A stretch of 64,000 nucleotides of DNA from Nereocystis luetkeana (GCA_031213475.1 JARUPZ010000016.1:10060270-10124269); one strand, 5' to 3'; numbered from the stretch's first letter, positions 1 through 12,700 are shown. Translations and numbers: made by a program. The notes: generated from the sequence alone by a model not told the origin.

Positions 1-354
1 CTGCCGGGGAAATGCTTCACATCCGTATACGTAGAAGAGGCTTCAAGTTATTTGAACCCACAGCTGATAGCCCAATTAAAATACGTCTGAACTCGCCACA
101 TACGACAGCAAACTGCCGTCTATCGCACATTAGCATATCAAGGCATCTACAGGTCTGCCCCGGTGCAACGACTACTACTGGAGAGTACTCGTAGGACCAA
201 AAAAACAAACTGCTGCACTTACTGGTGTACCAGTGTTACCGAGCATCGCTACTAATATATATATGGCTGCTGGCTACTGCGAAACTGGTATGAAATACTA
301 CTACTACTGTAATATCTAACGTAATTTCTGACACAAGGTATCAATTTAATTGTC

Positions 355-576
355 ACCGTACCCATAGCGTGGGTAGGCACAATTCGATGCGAATCGACGA
401 GGGAACAAAAGGCTGAAATTTTCTCGCGATAAAAATGAAGGCACGTACCGTAGCGGGAAGGGGGGAGAAGAGCCTGCTATGTGACCCCGGATCTGAGTTA
501 CGAGTTGGAAGGAGAGAGAGAAGAAGATGTGCGAAGATAATGAATGGGATGAGAAAAAAAATATATATATATATAG
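355..576 (+). mobile_element. Family D SINE, 5'-truncated
   Basis: Body GTGGGTAGGCACAATTCGAT through CTATGTGACCCCGGATCTGA to an A-rich and (AT)n tail, about 95% like the 32-kb copy by eye. tRNA head missing. Confidence 0.8.
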
Positions 577-597
577 AAACACTGACGTGACACAATC

Positions 598-1140
598 TCC
601 TGCCCCAACAACGTTTTGCCATTTTGCGCCGTTAACACCAACAAGTCTTGTTACGGCGTGGAAGTACTGGAGGACTTGCGCAACGCGTCGAGACCGGCGC
701 TAGATCGGTGGCGAAAAGAGGAGGTGAGTATTTTGAGGCATGGGTTAGAGCACGCCTACGTATCGACCAGCTTTGTGGTTAAAGTCACACAGCTGCCGTA
801 TTTTAGCCCTGTGCTGAAACAACTTCATGGGTAACAAAAAAATGCTTCCCTCGACACTTGGCCTTAGGGTATGGCTCCGCTGGTTGTCGGCAAATAGCGC
901 GATGGTATGCTGCACTCAACTGCGGCCGGATTTCAAACAATAATAACCCTTGCTGGTACGCTAAAACCGTGGGCGGCTCAATATACTGTAGACTAAAGTG
1001 TGCTCAACTAACACGCGTAAGCTGGTCTCGGATCGGATCGAACCGGATTCCCGATGCATCAGGTGCCCAAGTTAAAAGCGGCCAAGGCTAACATTCGTCT
1101 GGATTTCATGTTCGCAGACGTCATGAAGCAACAGGGCTGG
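598..1140 (+). CDS. Possible two-exon fragment of an unknown plus-strand gene
   Basis: A frame from about 598 to 723 (GVEVLEDLRNASRPALDRWR) ends at GAG|GTGAGT. A second stretch, 1063-1140, follows GATGCATCAG and reads VPKLKAAKANIRLDFMFADV to TGG|GTGAGG. Phases agree and the joined peptide is plausible and helical, but there is no homology I can name, and no start or further exon. Confidence 0.3.
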
Positions 1141-2859
1141 GTGAGGGAGGCGACTCTATTGTTTGTTCACACAAACTTCTCGGCGGTGGATTTGCGAGAC
1201 CTACGAACAAGAGCGGGTGGTATGCAGGTGCAGATAGTCCTCTTTACCTGTACATGAAATGACAGGGCATAAAAAGCAGACATTTGCATCTGCGACTGAC
1301 TGCACATCTCCCATACAACCCATTTGAGTAACGAGAACGTGTACGTTGTGTTCAGGAGAGTAACGAGAGTTTCTTTTCGGGTAGCTTTTTTTTCAACTTT
1401 TCGGCATTAGTTTCGCGCAATTTCTCAATCTTCCATATTTTCCTGATTTTGTTTTCCAAATATTGGAAGGTTAGCGAACTTGATATTTTTGGTTCTGGAG
1501 AATTTCACGAATAGTGACAGAACGCCTCCGTATATTTATACATATCCCCAATTATTTCCAAACTTTGGAAATTATGGAAAAAACGCTCTCCGATAAGAAT
1601 GAACCTTACTCCCTTTCGAGTAGCGAGAACGCTTTAATCCTTTTGACCAATATGAAAAACGTGTGATCACTCGAGGAACGAGAGCGCTCACATGTTCGCT
1701 TGAGTAACGAGACGCTGGTATTGAGTGGCGAAAACGAATTTAGGCTTATGGCAGCAGGGACCCTAGAATATACCCTAGGGAAGATGGACGGACGGCAGCA
1801 CGTGCTCCAGTACCGCCGAACGAAGACACGACCGCTTCGAAATCGAGGCAGCAGACGAAAACCGACCGGAAAACCACGTTCGACGCTCGCTACTATTCCG
1901 AGGGCCTTTCTGGCGGGGCCCAGTTGGTTATATGTCGCTACGAGTACGATTACTATACCCATACACTACGTAGTCGCGAGGCATAGTGGTGGCGCAACAC
2001 AACCCAAACAGACCTAGAGAATGCACCTCTCATCGATCATCGTACTTTGAACCGATTCGCTGCCCTCACAGCTATTGTTTTTATCTGGCATGTGTCCAGA
2101 TTGGGGCAATTTGCCTGTCCGTATCGCTCGCGGCAGTCGACGACGACAAGTGGGGATTGCTGGCGGTAGAGGATGTTGACACTTCGTGGGGCGCCACAAA
2201 GCTCTACATACACGAGAAGATCGCCGAGTAACGGTGGGGGCGTCGAGGCCTTCCTGGAGACCTGCGCACAGGGGGGTCTTATATAGCGGTACACGCTCAA
2301 GGGATATTGTATTGAATCCCATGGACGGTTCCGCATCGGGTGCGCAGCCTTCGTTTGTCGCAAGACGGGGTGGTTCGTCCTACTCTACTGAGGTCACAGG
2401 CCGCGTCAAACGCGAAGTGCTCGCGCGACACATGGACCGGGTTGTTTCGAAATATTTAAATATTCACGTCTCTTCCTCGCTGTGTCTGCTGTGAGCTCCG
2501 ATATATCTACACATGCTATGTAACGGCAGATACGGCCGGCAACACTGGCGGTGAATGCGATGGGAAAATGGTCGAGCCGACCTCCGATGTACTGTACATA
2601 GCTCCTGTAGGGAAAGATAAACTTCAAGGGTAGGCACATTGCTGGAATTGACTCGCACCGCAGGGTTCCAAGTAAAATAGTAGCAGTTCCGGCGTACGGC
2701 GCCAAACCGCGTCCTTCCGGATCAAACGTGCGCCGACAACAGGACACGTATCCTAACCATGACCCTCGCCTTCCTGGCGCCCTTCCCGCCCCTTCAGCGT
2801 CACATCGCTTGTATACGAGTATATATATAGCCAAACGGACGTTGCCAGCCAAGCTTTTA

Positions 2860-2976
2860 TCACAACCGCCGGACAATCTCCGCGATTTCTTTCTTGATCT
2901 GAGCTCGCAGTTCCGAAAGGTCTATCCCTGACTTGCGCTCTTCCGCAGCCGCCCTTTTGAGTTGTTTTTCAAGAAG
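2860..2976 (-). CDS. START gene terminal exon
   Basis: 38 codons and TGA, LLEKQLKRAAAEERKSGIDL and on, a predicted charged coiled coil. Acceptor GTGCGTGTCAG. The intron before it is 2.6 kb with no further exon recognised on this strand. Confidence 0.85.
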   Translation of the reverse strand, partial: LLEKQLKRAAAEERKSGIDLSELRAQIKKEIAEIVRRL

Positions 2977-5900
2977 CTGACACGCACGTCGGCGAAATCG
3001 TGGGTCGAGAGGATGGGACGAACGACAAAACACGCACACACACAAAAACAGTAGCATTGGTCAGCGCACCGCGACGTTGCCCTCCTCTATTGGAGACTGA
3101 GCCTACCAGTACAACATCTTGAGCCCGGCTCCGGGAGAGCACTGCCACTTTCCGGTTCGGAAGCATCGGGCGTCCGTATGGCAAACCGTAGCTTAGTGTT
3201 CCAGTGGAAAGCGTGGAAACCTAATCGATACGTACAACTCACGAACTTGTTGCCGTAGGTTGAAACGTCATGGTGATACGCAACTGCTGCTATGAATAAT
3301 GCCGACGCAAGAGTTATGCTCCAAGCAAGGCAATACGATGTACTCCATTGCGTCGTGCGTCGCTAGCATCTTGAGCTGGCAACCGCTTGCTCTGGCACCA
3401 AGCCCGCCTTTTTGGTCGAGCTTAGCGTAGACACGGTCAAATCTTGGCAAGCAATGCAGCGACCGACACCGTCAGGAAGAATGGTCGGTTGGGTGATCTG
3501 ACCTTTTTTGTTTCCAGCAGATCCTCCCTTGTCGCCCAGGCCCCAGCTAATGGCCCCTCCGCGGAGCTCGTTTCACTCTCCCTCCGCTGTACAGCATGCT
3601 GGGCGCACGGGAAGCAGCGGGGCAGGCGCAGCATAGGGTATGCAAGTGGCGAGGTACAACACGCACAACAACAACAAGACACACCGCTTCGCGAACGTTT
3701 GGCTAATGGCATCAGAGAAATTGACACTCTTGTGGGATTATCGTTCACCTGCACGGAGTATGCCGCCCACATAGACACGAACGGCCTGGGTTTGGCCGAT
3801 GACATCAGCAAAACTCTACTCTGCGCATTCTAGTGTAGCTTCGACTGCTAAAGCAGGCACAGGCCCGGACCGCCAACGGAGTAAATTGCATTGCGGAAGA
3901 GGATCCGCTGCAGTAAACATGTGGAGCGAAGGTACCGAAAACCATTCGGAGGTACTGTAGAAGCGGTCGGCGCCCACGGCTGCCCTTCGGGATATGTATA
4001 AACTGATAGAAGGACCAAAAGGGCAACCGCCGGCAGCGGCATGGGCAGTGCAGTACTGCACACTCAATATATAGGACTTTCTCACAGCCATTCAGCGGGA
4101 AACGTGCGGCAGTGCTGGCGAAATTGTAAAGGTTCACTTGTTATCCGTGGTCAGACCCGAATCGGCGAGGATCTCGGCCCAGGGTCAATTCGCCGCTGAG
4201 GCTAGCTTCACACCAAGAGTTCCTATCAATATTTCCAGCAGAACTTACAGCGAACGACAGCTGCTCACTGAGAGCTCCCACGTTTGTTTCCAGCAGAAAC
4301 GTACATAGAGAAAATGCCACCCAACATCACAGTTGTTTTTTCGTCTCTCATGCCGCGTACAAGCGGTGACACTGACACCAACAAATAATGTAGGACACCA
4401 AAAATCCTTCGCGCGCTCAGAACAACTCCTGCACGCGTGCACTGCATAAAACGACTGACCAAGAGCAATCCGAACAACACGAACATTCTGACATATCAAG
4501 GGTGCTATGGAGGCATTGCCTGGACAACGCCTTTCATTTAAGCTATCCAACATCGTCTAGTCACCAAAACTGGCCGAGTTATGCCCGGGTCTTACCAACA
4601 ACCCCCTTCCGCAGTACTGTAGATGAAACCGCACCCAAAGAGCGACAAACAACGGCACAGAGCCAATACACCACGGAACCTGCACGTCAAAAAACGATAC
4701 ATATCTTCATGCGTGTAGCGAAGCTCAACCAATTGCTGTGCTCTGCACGACTCCCCGACTGCGGCAACCGAACCAACACGGGTATGTACAATCAAAGAGC
4801 ACCAGTCTGTGAGGCGTGTCAGACGCGGATATTAACACACAAGCTTTCGCTCCGCCACAGCCATAAAGGCAACCAACAAAATACAAGAAAAAAAAAACAC
4901 TGACCCTTTTACCGCCGCAAAAACAACCCCACACCTAAAAGCAACTAGATTATCCCCAAAAAAAGTGGGTGCGATTCTTAAGCGCGGGGTCAACAGCACA
5001 GCAGGACGAATGCACATTCCCCCACACGCTTCATTCTGAGCCCCGCAACACCTCTTACCATTCCCTCCAAACCGTCGAACAGACAACGGCCGCGATCTAA
5101 GCATCTCTGCTTCGCGAACCTTCAAGGGGACATGTCGACCTTCCCACCCACCCTCCCATACCAAGCTACGCTAAGCTCCGAGTCTGGGCAATGAGACACC
5201 CCAGTGACACCTCGGCAACATCCCGGCAACGTCGCTTGAAACTCTCCTGGAATTCGGATGAAACAAGGCGCGATCAAAGCTTGGCGCCCTGCTCCCCTTG
5301 ACACCCATACCCCACGTGGACCTGACTCCACCCGGACATGAACCATCCAACCTGAGACTGGAAAAAAAAAAAAGAAACCGCCGGCAGGGTCCACCAACAA
5401 CCTCGATTCCACGCCGAATTTCGACACCACCCTGACCTCCGCCCGCGAGTTTTGGGCTAGCTATGGTTCTCAGGAACGTTCCCAGAATTTTCCTCACTGA
5501 GGCTCTTGTGATCCGACCTCGGCTTCGCGACCCCTGAAGATTGGGGACTCGGAGGGTGAAAATGAAAAAATGAAAATCATACCTTGGCCGCAGCATCGGG
5601 GGTAAGAGAAGCCTCTTCGCTTAGCTCTTTTTCGATGTGATCGCGGAGAACGGCAAGAGTGAGCGGCGTCTCGTCGGCCGCAGCTTTCACCACCTGGAGT
5701 CGGGAAGGCCAGGCGGCGCGAAAGGCACCGATTTTCGTTCACTCAAGTCAGTGTCGTGAGTAACTACATAAGCCACACGAGAAACGTTGGGGAAAAGGAC
5801 TACTCATACAACACGGACGGAACATGGTAGTACATAGTAATCGGAATCCATCATGCAACCAAAAAAACGCGTATCTCTCTATGTTTACGCACCGTATTTT

Positions 5901-8900
5901 GGTTCTAATCACTATGTATTACTATGCTCCCTCGTAACACTACTACCGGTTTTTGTCCCACAAGCGAAAGTCTGCTATTGGAACAAGCTCATTACAACGA
6001 CCTTCAACTACAACAGGACAATCTATACTAGCAGTGGAGTCGCGTGCAAGTGTCTCTCGGATTTGACATCCTGCTGCTTTTCCGTGACAGCTGTGGCATC
6101 TCTTTGGGTAGGCGATGTTTTGCGACGCACCTTGATGGGCAGCCACCCTTTCACGTCCAGCTCGATCGCATAGTACGCCTGTCCAGAAGGTTAGCAGAAA
6201 AGTGCACGAGATCACAAATGCGTGCGCTCAAGATGCGGGTGTGAGTAAAATCGCAAGACGAAATCAAGCGCGCCAACGCCTCCCTGTAAAGCAGGCACTA
6301 CAAAGCGAGGAGATCAGTTTCCTGGCCATGGAGTTGAGAAGGGTCACGCTATCTAGTGCGCATTTTCACGAACACTAGCCTACAGCACGTCTTCCCCGAC
6401 AACCAGCAAAAAAAGTGGCAAGCCCCTCGGCCATGAAAACAAGGGTTACCAGACGGCCAGGACAACAAGGCGCCCCATGCGGCTGGGTGATTGGCCGCAA
6501 GCCTCACCTTCGTCGTGAGGGGGCCGATGGGCACCAGCAGCAAAATCGAGTTGACATCCCCCCTGGTGCTGGCATTGTTGGGAGGCACTTCGTTGGCAGT
6601 GTTTGCCTGCCGTGGCGACGGGTCACGTCGCGGGTTGCGCGTGTGCCAAACACGTGGTATAAACGGTGACCACTTTACATTTTACATGCACATCTTGTCG
6701 CGCACTGAACCCGCGTTTTCAGGGGACATAAACACATAGAATTAGTGTGGAATAGTGTTTGCAGTACTACGGGGGGCCCTATTTAATAGGACCAAATATT
6801 GTTGGTAAAAATGGCTAAATATATAGTTTTTAAATGTATACCATAGGCCCTGTTAACTATGGCCCCCCGTAATGGTGCAGGGGTCAGAGAAGCGAACGAC
6901 CGGCACAGAATCTCATCAACGTCGGCATCTCGAATCGCGGCCACTGGGGACGGACGGACGATCCATGCTCAACAAAAACCCTCGAGACCAAAAAAACAGG
7001 TTACACTACTGGACCAATCCCCGTCAAGATAGGTGTCCCGCCACACCTCACCCCCTCCCCGCACCGCAGCACCGCATCGCATCACACCTGCACGAACAAC
7101 ACGCTCCCGGCCTTCGCCCCCACCAGCTCCGGAGGCGCCCTGCGCGGTCCCCAACAAATACGCGTTTGCGGTAAACGATAGAAACTCAAGGATCAAACAG
7201 CTGCCCCCAGGGAGAGCAAAGAGTACACCAGTTAGCCTTGGCCCCTGAGTCCAGTATCAGGCTGATAGTGCCATTGAAAGCGCCTTAGCAGGGGCATATC
7301 AGTACTTGCTTACAACCTCTGGGGGGGGGATCTGGAAAGACGATGTATTCACGAATGGTTTCGGGGTATCCGAGGCAGCGCGATGGGCAACGTTTCCTCC
7401 ACGAGATCCGTGGAGGTCCCGAAACAGCGGTCACGCCGACGAGCACCTCGTAGTGGAGGAGGCACATAGCTTCCTGCTCCGCCACCGACAAACAAGAACG
7501 GACTCATGGCTGCCAAGCGCAAAACATCGGCATTAATTCGAGTCTCACTTGTACATGACGTAGCAGAAATCTCTCGACGAAACAATGCCCCCTTTCTTGG
7601 GCTTGCCCCGGAGGTACACCAGCCTGGCGTCGGGGGCCAACGAGCGGACCAGCTGGGAGTCCTGCGTGTTCACGGAGTCCCATTCCTGGTAGGCAGCAGT
7701 GTCACCGACTGTCAATCGATTTCATTGTTAACCTAGAAACTCGGGCTGAGAATTAGGAGCTAGAACCGAGCGCACACTGTGTTATTGTAAACCCTTCCTT
7801 TGCGTTGGTTAGAACGAAAAAATTAAGCAGGGTCGCAATTGCAACGTACGGTGTGGAGAAGGAGCGTCACTTCCATCGAGACCCCGCCGTACCAGATTAC
7901 CAACACACTGGAACAACAGCCCCGAACCTGGATCGGCAACGTACGACTTTCTCGCTTTCCCCATCTGCCTACACCGACAGCAGCAGCAAAAGTTTGCATC
8001 AACAAGAGGCGAAAGCCTAGCGGCAAAAAAAGGAGTACCCCTCGTAGTGTTCACGACTTGGCCCAGCTTCTGCAAAAAGGTTGATAGTCCACACTAACTC
8101 CTCATCGCATCTCCATTCCAAAATGGTTGATAGTCCACACTAACTCCTCATCGCATCTCCATTCCAAAATGGTTGATAGTCCACACTAACTCCTCATCGC
8201 ATCTCCATTCCAAGAAAATTCCGATAATCAGACAATCTCGAGAAATTTCCCAGGCCGTCGGGGTTCGGGTTATAGGGTTTCAGTGTTTAAAGCCAAACAT
8301 ATCTCAATCATTCTGTAGAAATTGGGCCAAGGTCTACACGGCCCAAAACAAAGACAATGAAGCCGCCGTGTGCAAGAATAGCTACGATTGATCGCTCGCC
8401 TTGCGTCTGGCCGCCTGCCACCAGCACAGGGCGACGTCTTCGATGGGGGCTTTGATAACCGCCTCCGCCACTCGGACCACCGGCAGGCCACCGGCAGCCT
8501 TGTGCGCAGCTTCGTCCGTCACGCCGTAAACCTTGTCCGTCGAGGAGAGGGAGCAGGGCCAGCCCGTAGCACGGTCGGCAGCGCACAGCCAGCAGAAACA
8601 TCAGAGGGAGATCGTTCGCCTAATACGGGGGGGCATAGTACATAGGACTCACGGTACACACAAAAAGCGGTATTTTCCTATTTTCACTAACAAGATTTTG
8701 TCCTATTTACTATGGTCCCCCGTAAATAGGTCGCGGGCGAAATGTTGCTTGCTGCTGTCCGTCAGTCAAAGCACCCGCGCACAATGTTTACTGCAGTGCT
8801 TCTATTTGTGTTAAGTTGATTGCCTTACTGCTGTTGCCGACTTAATAGCAATACGCACTGCTGGTCTTGTCAACTTGGGTGCATTGCTGTGTTTCGTCAA

Positions 8901-9785
8901 CCCGATTGCATTGCTGAATGCTGCCCATTTGGTTGCACTTACTCTGGTGTTGTCGATTCGACTACATTCCCGTTGTTGTTGGCAAAATGATTGATTGCAG
9001 TACTGTTGGTGCCCAATTTATTGCAATATTGCTGGTGTTGTCAACTTGAATACAACGCTGCCGTTGTTTTTAACTTCCTTCCATTTCCTTTGTTGTCCAA
9101 ATGACTACCGGTACATTTCCGCTGTCGTTGACAACCTGACTGAGTGACCGGTACTGGTGTCAAAATGAGATGGACACCAACGACGCAGGTGGTAAGGGGT
9201 GCGGGAGCCGACGCACCGGCTCAGACCACGTTAACCCTCTGCCTACAGCAAAAAAAAAAAAAAAAAAAACATTCCCACACTAATTCCGAGCAGTGTGTCC
9301 CGAATGACAATTTGTCGTACGTACCTCGTAGGAAAAATGATTCAGAACCAAAAGATGTTCCCGGGGTTTCAATCGGTGCGTGAAGTTAGTTATGGTCCTA
9401 AACCAACGTTCACAAATTGAAATTAGCCGCCTCGCCCCTGCGGGTATATACTGGTACGGTGCTACAGGGGTCAGGGGCATGCCTGGTAAAGCAGTGCTAA
9501 TGCGCCAGCCGGGGTCACCATGCAGTTGGGCCTACTCATACAAGTAAGCGGCGCGTTCGCTGCTGTTGGCGACCGACGATGTCACCCTCGAACAGATCGG
9601 CAGCGTGATGCACTGACGGCATGGAGCAGACCAGAAAGAGAATGTCCTGAATTCAGCACGCAAGCGATATAGCCCGACGGTACGCAAACGTTGCTCACCT
9701 TGATCCCGAGCTTGTCGGTACGCAGGGTGACCTTGTCCGGATGGTGGATGTCCGCCACGTATGGCCCAAGACGCTGAGCCACTCC
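2860..9785 (-). CDS. START-domain lipid-transfer protein, 5' end unresolved, 8 exons seen
   Basis: START domains bind a single lipid or sterol in a hydrophobic tunnel and move it between membranes. Exons 5' to 3': 9785-9699, 8531-8400, 7685-7549, 7509-7447, 6562-6508, 6178-6131, 5693-5583, 2976-2860, giving 249 residues to a TGA. Family pattern in order: GLPVVRVAEAVIKAPIEDV, ARRK|EWDSVNTQD, VSSRDFCYVMY, GDVNSILLLVPIGPLTTK, IELDVKGWLPIK, VVKAAADETPLTLAVLRDHI, then a C-terminal coiled coil of about 55 residues rich in Lys and Glu. Two junctions are unusual: a GC-AG intron (8399-7686) and a 39-nt intron (7548-7510). The N-terminus is not settled. A phase-compatible but speculative path uses ATG 14097, donor at 14052, and a 29-nt exon at 10462-10434. 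The lipid ligand cannot be predicted. Confidence 0.85.
3518..3833 (+). CDS. Possible coding exon inside the START gene's last intron (opposite strand)
   Basis: Open for about 105 codons after a strong acceptor (TTTTTTGTTTCCAG): SSLVAQAPANGPSAELVSLS, later QQQQDTPLRERLANGIREID and EYAAHIDTNGLGLADDISK, then TAG. Reads like protein, but no family, start or partner exon was found. May be chance. Confidence 0.25.
5583..5693 (-). CDS. START gene exon, C-terminal START helix
   Basis: 37 codons, VVKAAADETPLTLAVLRDHI and on, phase 0. Acceptor GACTCCAG, donor AAG|GTATGA. Confidence 0.92.
6131..6178 (-). CDS. START gene micro-exon, AYYAIELDVKGWLPIK
   Basis: 16 codons, phase 0 both ends, acceptor CTGGACAG, donor AAG|GTGCGT. 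Matches the D-x-K-G-W-L-P motif before the last START helix. Confidence 0.9.
6508..6562 (-). CDS. START gene exon, GDVNSILLLVPIGPLTTK
   Basis: One base plus 18 codons. The LVPIGPLTTK core is typical of the START beta-sheet. Donor AAG|GTGAGG. Confidence 0.9.
6767..6872. mobile_element. Family A (Stowaway-like, TA) MITE
   Basis: Ends CTACGGGGGGCC and GGCCCCCCGTAA flank the A+T core (ACCAAATATTGTTGGTAAAA). 5' TA present. In a START intron. Confidence 0.85.
7447..7509 (-). CDS. START gene exon, short
   Basis: 20 complete codons, HESVLVCRWRSRKLCASSTT. Phases match both neighbours through AG|GTGCTC. It lies 39 nt from the previous exon. An alternative acceptor 36 nt further in (GGAGCAG) would shorten it, so the boundary is less certain. 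Confidence 0.6.
7549..7685 (-). CDS. START gene exon, EWDS...SSRDF
   Basis: 45 codons plus two bases. EWDSVNTQD and VSSRDFCYVM are START hallmarks. Acceptor GCCTACCAG, donor AA|GTGAGA. Reading through meets TGA, so splicing is required. Confidence 0.9.
8045..8330 (+). repeat. Family K repeat with tandem head (3 x 46 bp)
   Basis: The 46-bp unit with GGTTGATAGTCCACACTAAC and CTCATCGCATCTCCATTCC occurs three times (about 8,078-8,213), then ATTTCCCAGGCCGTCGGGGT. In the START gene's GC-AG intron. Confidence 0.8.
8400..8531 (-). CDS. START gene exon, first half of START domain
   Basis: 44 codons with GGLPVVRVAEAVIKAPIEDV. The 3' end is AAG|GCGAGC, a GC donor. This is the only in-frame site that joins ARRK to EWDSVN, the usual START sequence. 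Confidence 0.85.
8623..8725. mobile_element. Family A MITE
   Basis: Inverted orientation of the core. Left end is mutated (ATACGGGGGGGC), right end CCCCCGTAA intact. Lies about 90 bp from the 5' side of a START exon. Confidence 0.8.
8812..9135 (+). repeat. Degenerate minisatellite, unit about 38-45 bp
   Basis: Seven or eight loose copies of a unit containing GATTGCATTGCTG and TTGTCAACTTG. In a START intron. Confidence 0.65.
9699..9785 (-). CDS. START gene, first resolved exon
   Basis: 29 codons, GVAQRLGPYVADIHHPDKV and on, phase 0 both ends. Acceptor TGCTGTTTCAG, donor AAG|GTGAGC. Confidence 0.8.
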
Positions 9786-12700
9786 CTGAAACAGCACCGA
9801 CGATAGAGGCGGACGCGGCTATAAAAGTCGTTTCCTGGGTATAGAGGATGAAAACGCCACTGTTACCACTCTGTCTCTGAAAGAGACGGATAGCTTGTAC
9901 ATACGTACATAATCCAAACGTTCATCATATTTGGGTTTAGAGCCGTACGAAGTACTCTACAAGGAAGCGTAGGAGACCCGTGCGAGAGGCGTTCTTATTT
10001 CTTATGCCGCAGAATAAGTTGTGGCCAAAGAAGTTCGGAAACCGCGAGTTCACGCCTTGCCTGACCGCCCCCAACGCTAAAACCAGTACCAACGCTAAAA
10101 CCAGTACCATAAGGCCAAAGGAAGCCTTGACCTGTCCAAAAAGACAGGTTTCCTACATTCGACTAGTCGCGTCTTGAACATGATTGGTCCTGTACCGAAC
10201 CACCGAGTTGGTTCGTTGAGAATCCCCTTTGAGTGGTTTGCCCTCCTGTCATCGTACCCAGTTATGGTGCGCACAAACGTTGGGGCCAAGCGTCCGGGGA
10301 CGCCGAGCCAAGCCGACTTCAGCACCAATCGCACGCAAACTCATTGCAACATCCATTATATCCTCCAAAACCGCCCGTGCTGAAAACAAACACTCGTCGT
10401 CCGTACAACGTGACTAGCAGCTCGGCCGCGTACCTGTGCGCCAGCGCGCCGTATACACCATACTAGCAGTGACAGGCCGTGAACTTGGAGACTTTATGGG
10501 CGTGAGACATCCACAGACCATGTACAACACCTCGCTTAAACACAAGTCAATACTGCTGTGCACGTGTTTGTAATTTTCTCCGCGCAACAAAAAAGGAGCT
10601 ATACCCCTTGGTTGAAGCCGCATCGAAGACCGAGGTTCTACGACCGTCGACCGAGGTTCATCCCGACGACCGGTGACCAAGGTTGAAAAAAAAACACGCA
10701 CACACCTGAGAACTCCGAGATCGAAAAAATCATTGAAAAACTCAAAGTTTGCAAGCTTTGTGTGATATTCCGATTCTCCACAATCACCAAACCAACCAGC
10801 ATGGGGCCGGCACGGACTAATGGTAGAATACGACACACGCACTCCTTGATTCCTGCAGAATCAGATGTTGTCTTCTTCGTATGCAAAATGTATATCCTGC
10901 ATGATGAGGCCATATAAAACCCGTAGTGCGCGAGATCAAAGTATCACACACAGCTTGCACAGATGAGTTTCGGCGAAATCCTCCAACCCACAGCTGTTGC
11001 GCACTTTTCTATTTTGCAAACACGGGAGAGCATCTCTGTAACCCGCGGGTTGCACAAAATGTGATGTAACCCCTACCGAGAGGCACGCCCTAACCCTAAC
11101 CCTAACCTCATACACCACCTTTACCCCCACCCCTACCCCTGCCCCTACGCCGAATCATACCCTCCGGAAGCTGCATAGAGCATTGCTGCGGATGCCATAG
11201 TAGAGTACCAACCACTCAATCGGTCGAACTCACAGCGGACGTGTTGCAATAGATGTAAGGAGTAGTATGCCGTATGCGGCTACCCGAAGGCATGATTCGG
11301 GGCTAGGCGCAGAGGGTAAGGTGGTGTATACGGCTAGGGCTGGGGTTATGGCGTGTCTCTCGGCTCTTTCAGCCAAGGGTGACGAAAAAAACGTGCAACC
11401 CAGCTAGGGGTTTATACAGGATTGTGTGCAACTCGCTGGTAGCAGTGATGCATGATACGATTGGCAGCATTCTTCGTAAGATTTTTGTCATGGTTACCAT
11501 TACCTTGAGTCCGGCGTGAGGAACGTTCGGCGCCTCGCACTCAGCTTGACGCCCTTGTCCGCTCCTATCGATATAGTTGTACAGACAGGCGCTTGCACCT
11601 CCGGCCGCGGCTGAGCACAACACAAGCACAACAAAAACAAGCACAACAGGAGCACAACAGGAGCACAAGCGAGTTGGCGCCGCCCACGCGAAAGCAAATG
11701 GGAGATGACGCATAGGCTTCCTTGCGTGGAGAAAGCATACACACAGTCAGGAGCTCGTGCAGCAGGATATTTGAAAACTGTCATCAACGTGTGTGCGTTG
11801 GTGGGTATGGGAAATTAGGAAATCGTACATTGAACAAGATTCCCCTTCGGGATAGGGTTGACTTAAAACCCCGGGGGCGTCGCAAGTTGAAAAGGGGGAG
11901 CACAGAACACACGCATTCCTCTTATGTATATAAGCGTATGTGAGGTTAGCTGCTGCTGTTGCTGCTGCTGTTGATCCGTCCCTGTCAGACAGTATTCTGG
12001 AATTAGGGCGGATGGTTGTGAAATTCAAAGGAAGTGTTCGGGGGATGAGCTGCTGCCGCCTGGATGAGCTGATGCTTCTGCTATGATGCCCAGGTTGTAT
12101 GCGATGTGGCTCGAGGTGGCAGCTGAAACAAACATCAAGGTTCCCAGATCGGCAGATGAACCCGCAGGAAAAATGCATCCCCAGCAGGAACACCAAAGCA
12201 AAACCAATTGCACCGCTGTTTGTGATATTTTTCCTGAAACACCCACTCATAAACACCAAAGCACTGCGGCACGAGGAAACGAGCTCGAAGCGTGGCTGCC
12301 GGTGCACGCGAGGAGAGCGGAGGTGCAAGCGAGGTGGCGAGGCGGCGAGGCGGCCACACTCGAGGTGCGAGGTGGCCAGCCAGGCGACCAGGCGAGGTGC
12401 GAGCTGTTACACTCAGCGAGAAACACGCGAACACCTGCTGCTCTTTTTTTGTGTGGGTTTCCATTGCCCCGCTAGGCTATGGTTGGGCGGAACACCTCCC
12501 CGCGAACACTTGCCAGATTTCGCGACTTTGAACGCCTAGAGCACGCGCCACGGAGCCTGGCCAAGAAAACCACACATGCGCCGTGGTGTACCCGCGCCCC
12601 CCCCCCGCGTGCCCCGCAGCCAAGAGCGCCAGAAAATACCCACGACCGGAAGATAATCATGGCCGATGTACAAAAAAAAGTCAATTTGATGCATGTAGAC

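Larger units (their letters stand above)
1..2859. other. Left end, mostly non-coding
   Basis: Holds a truncated SINE copy (355-576) and the weak plus-strand exons at 598-1140. A direct repeat of AACGAGA motifs runs about 1320-1720. Nothing else supported. Confidence 0.5.

Noticed and set aside
8078-8213. Three identical spaced units resembling a CRISPR array
   Set aside because: Units are directly adjacent with no spacers, the DNA is eukaryotic, and single copies of the unit occur elsewhere as part of family K.
11747-12328. Minus-strand frame of 193 codons
   Set aside because: No domain, mixed Cys/Ser/His composition, and overlapping frames of similar length on the other strand.
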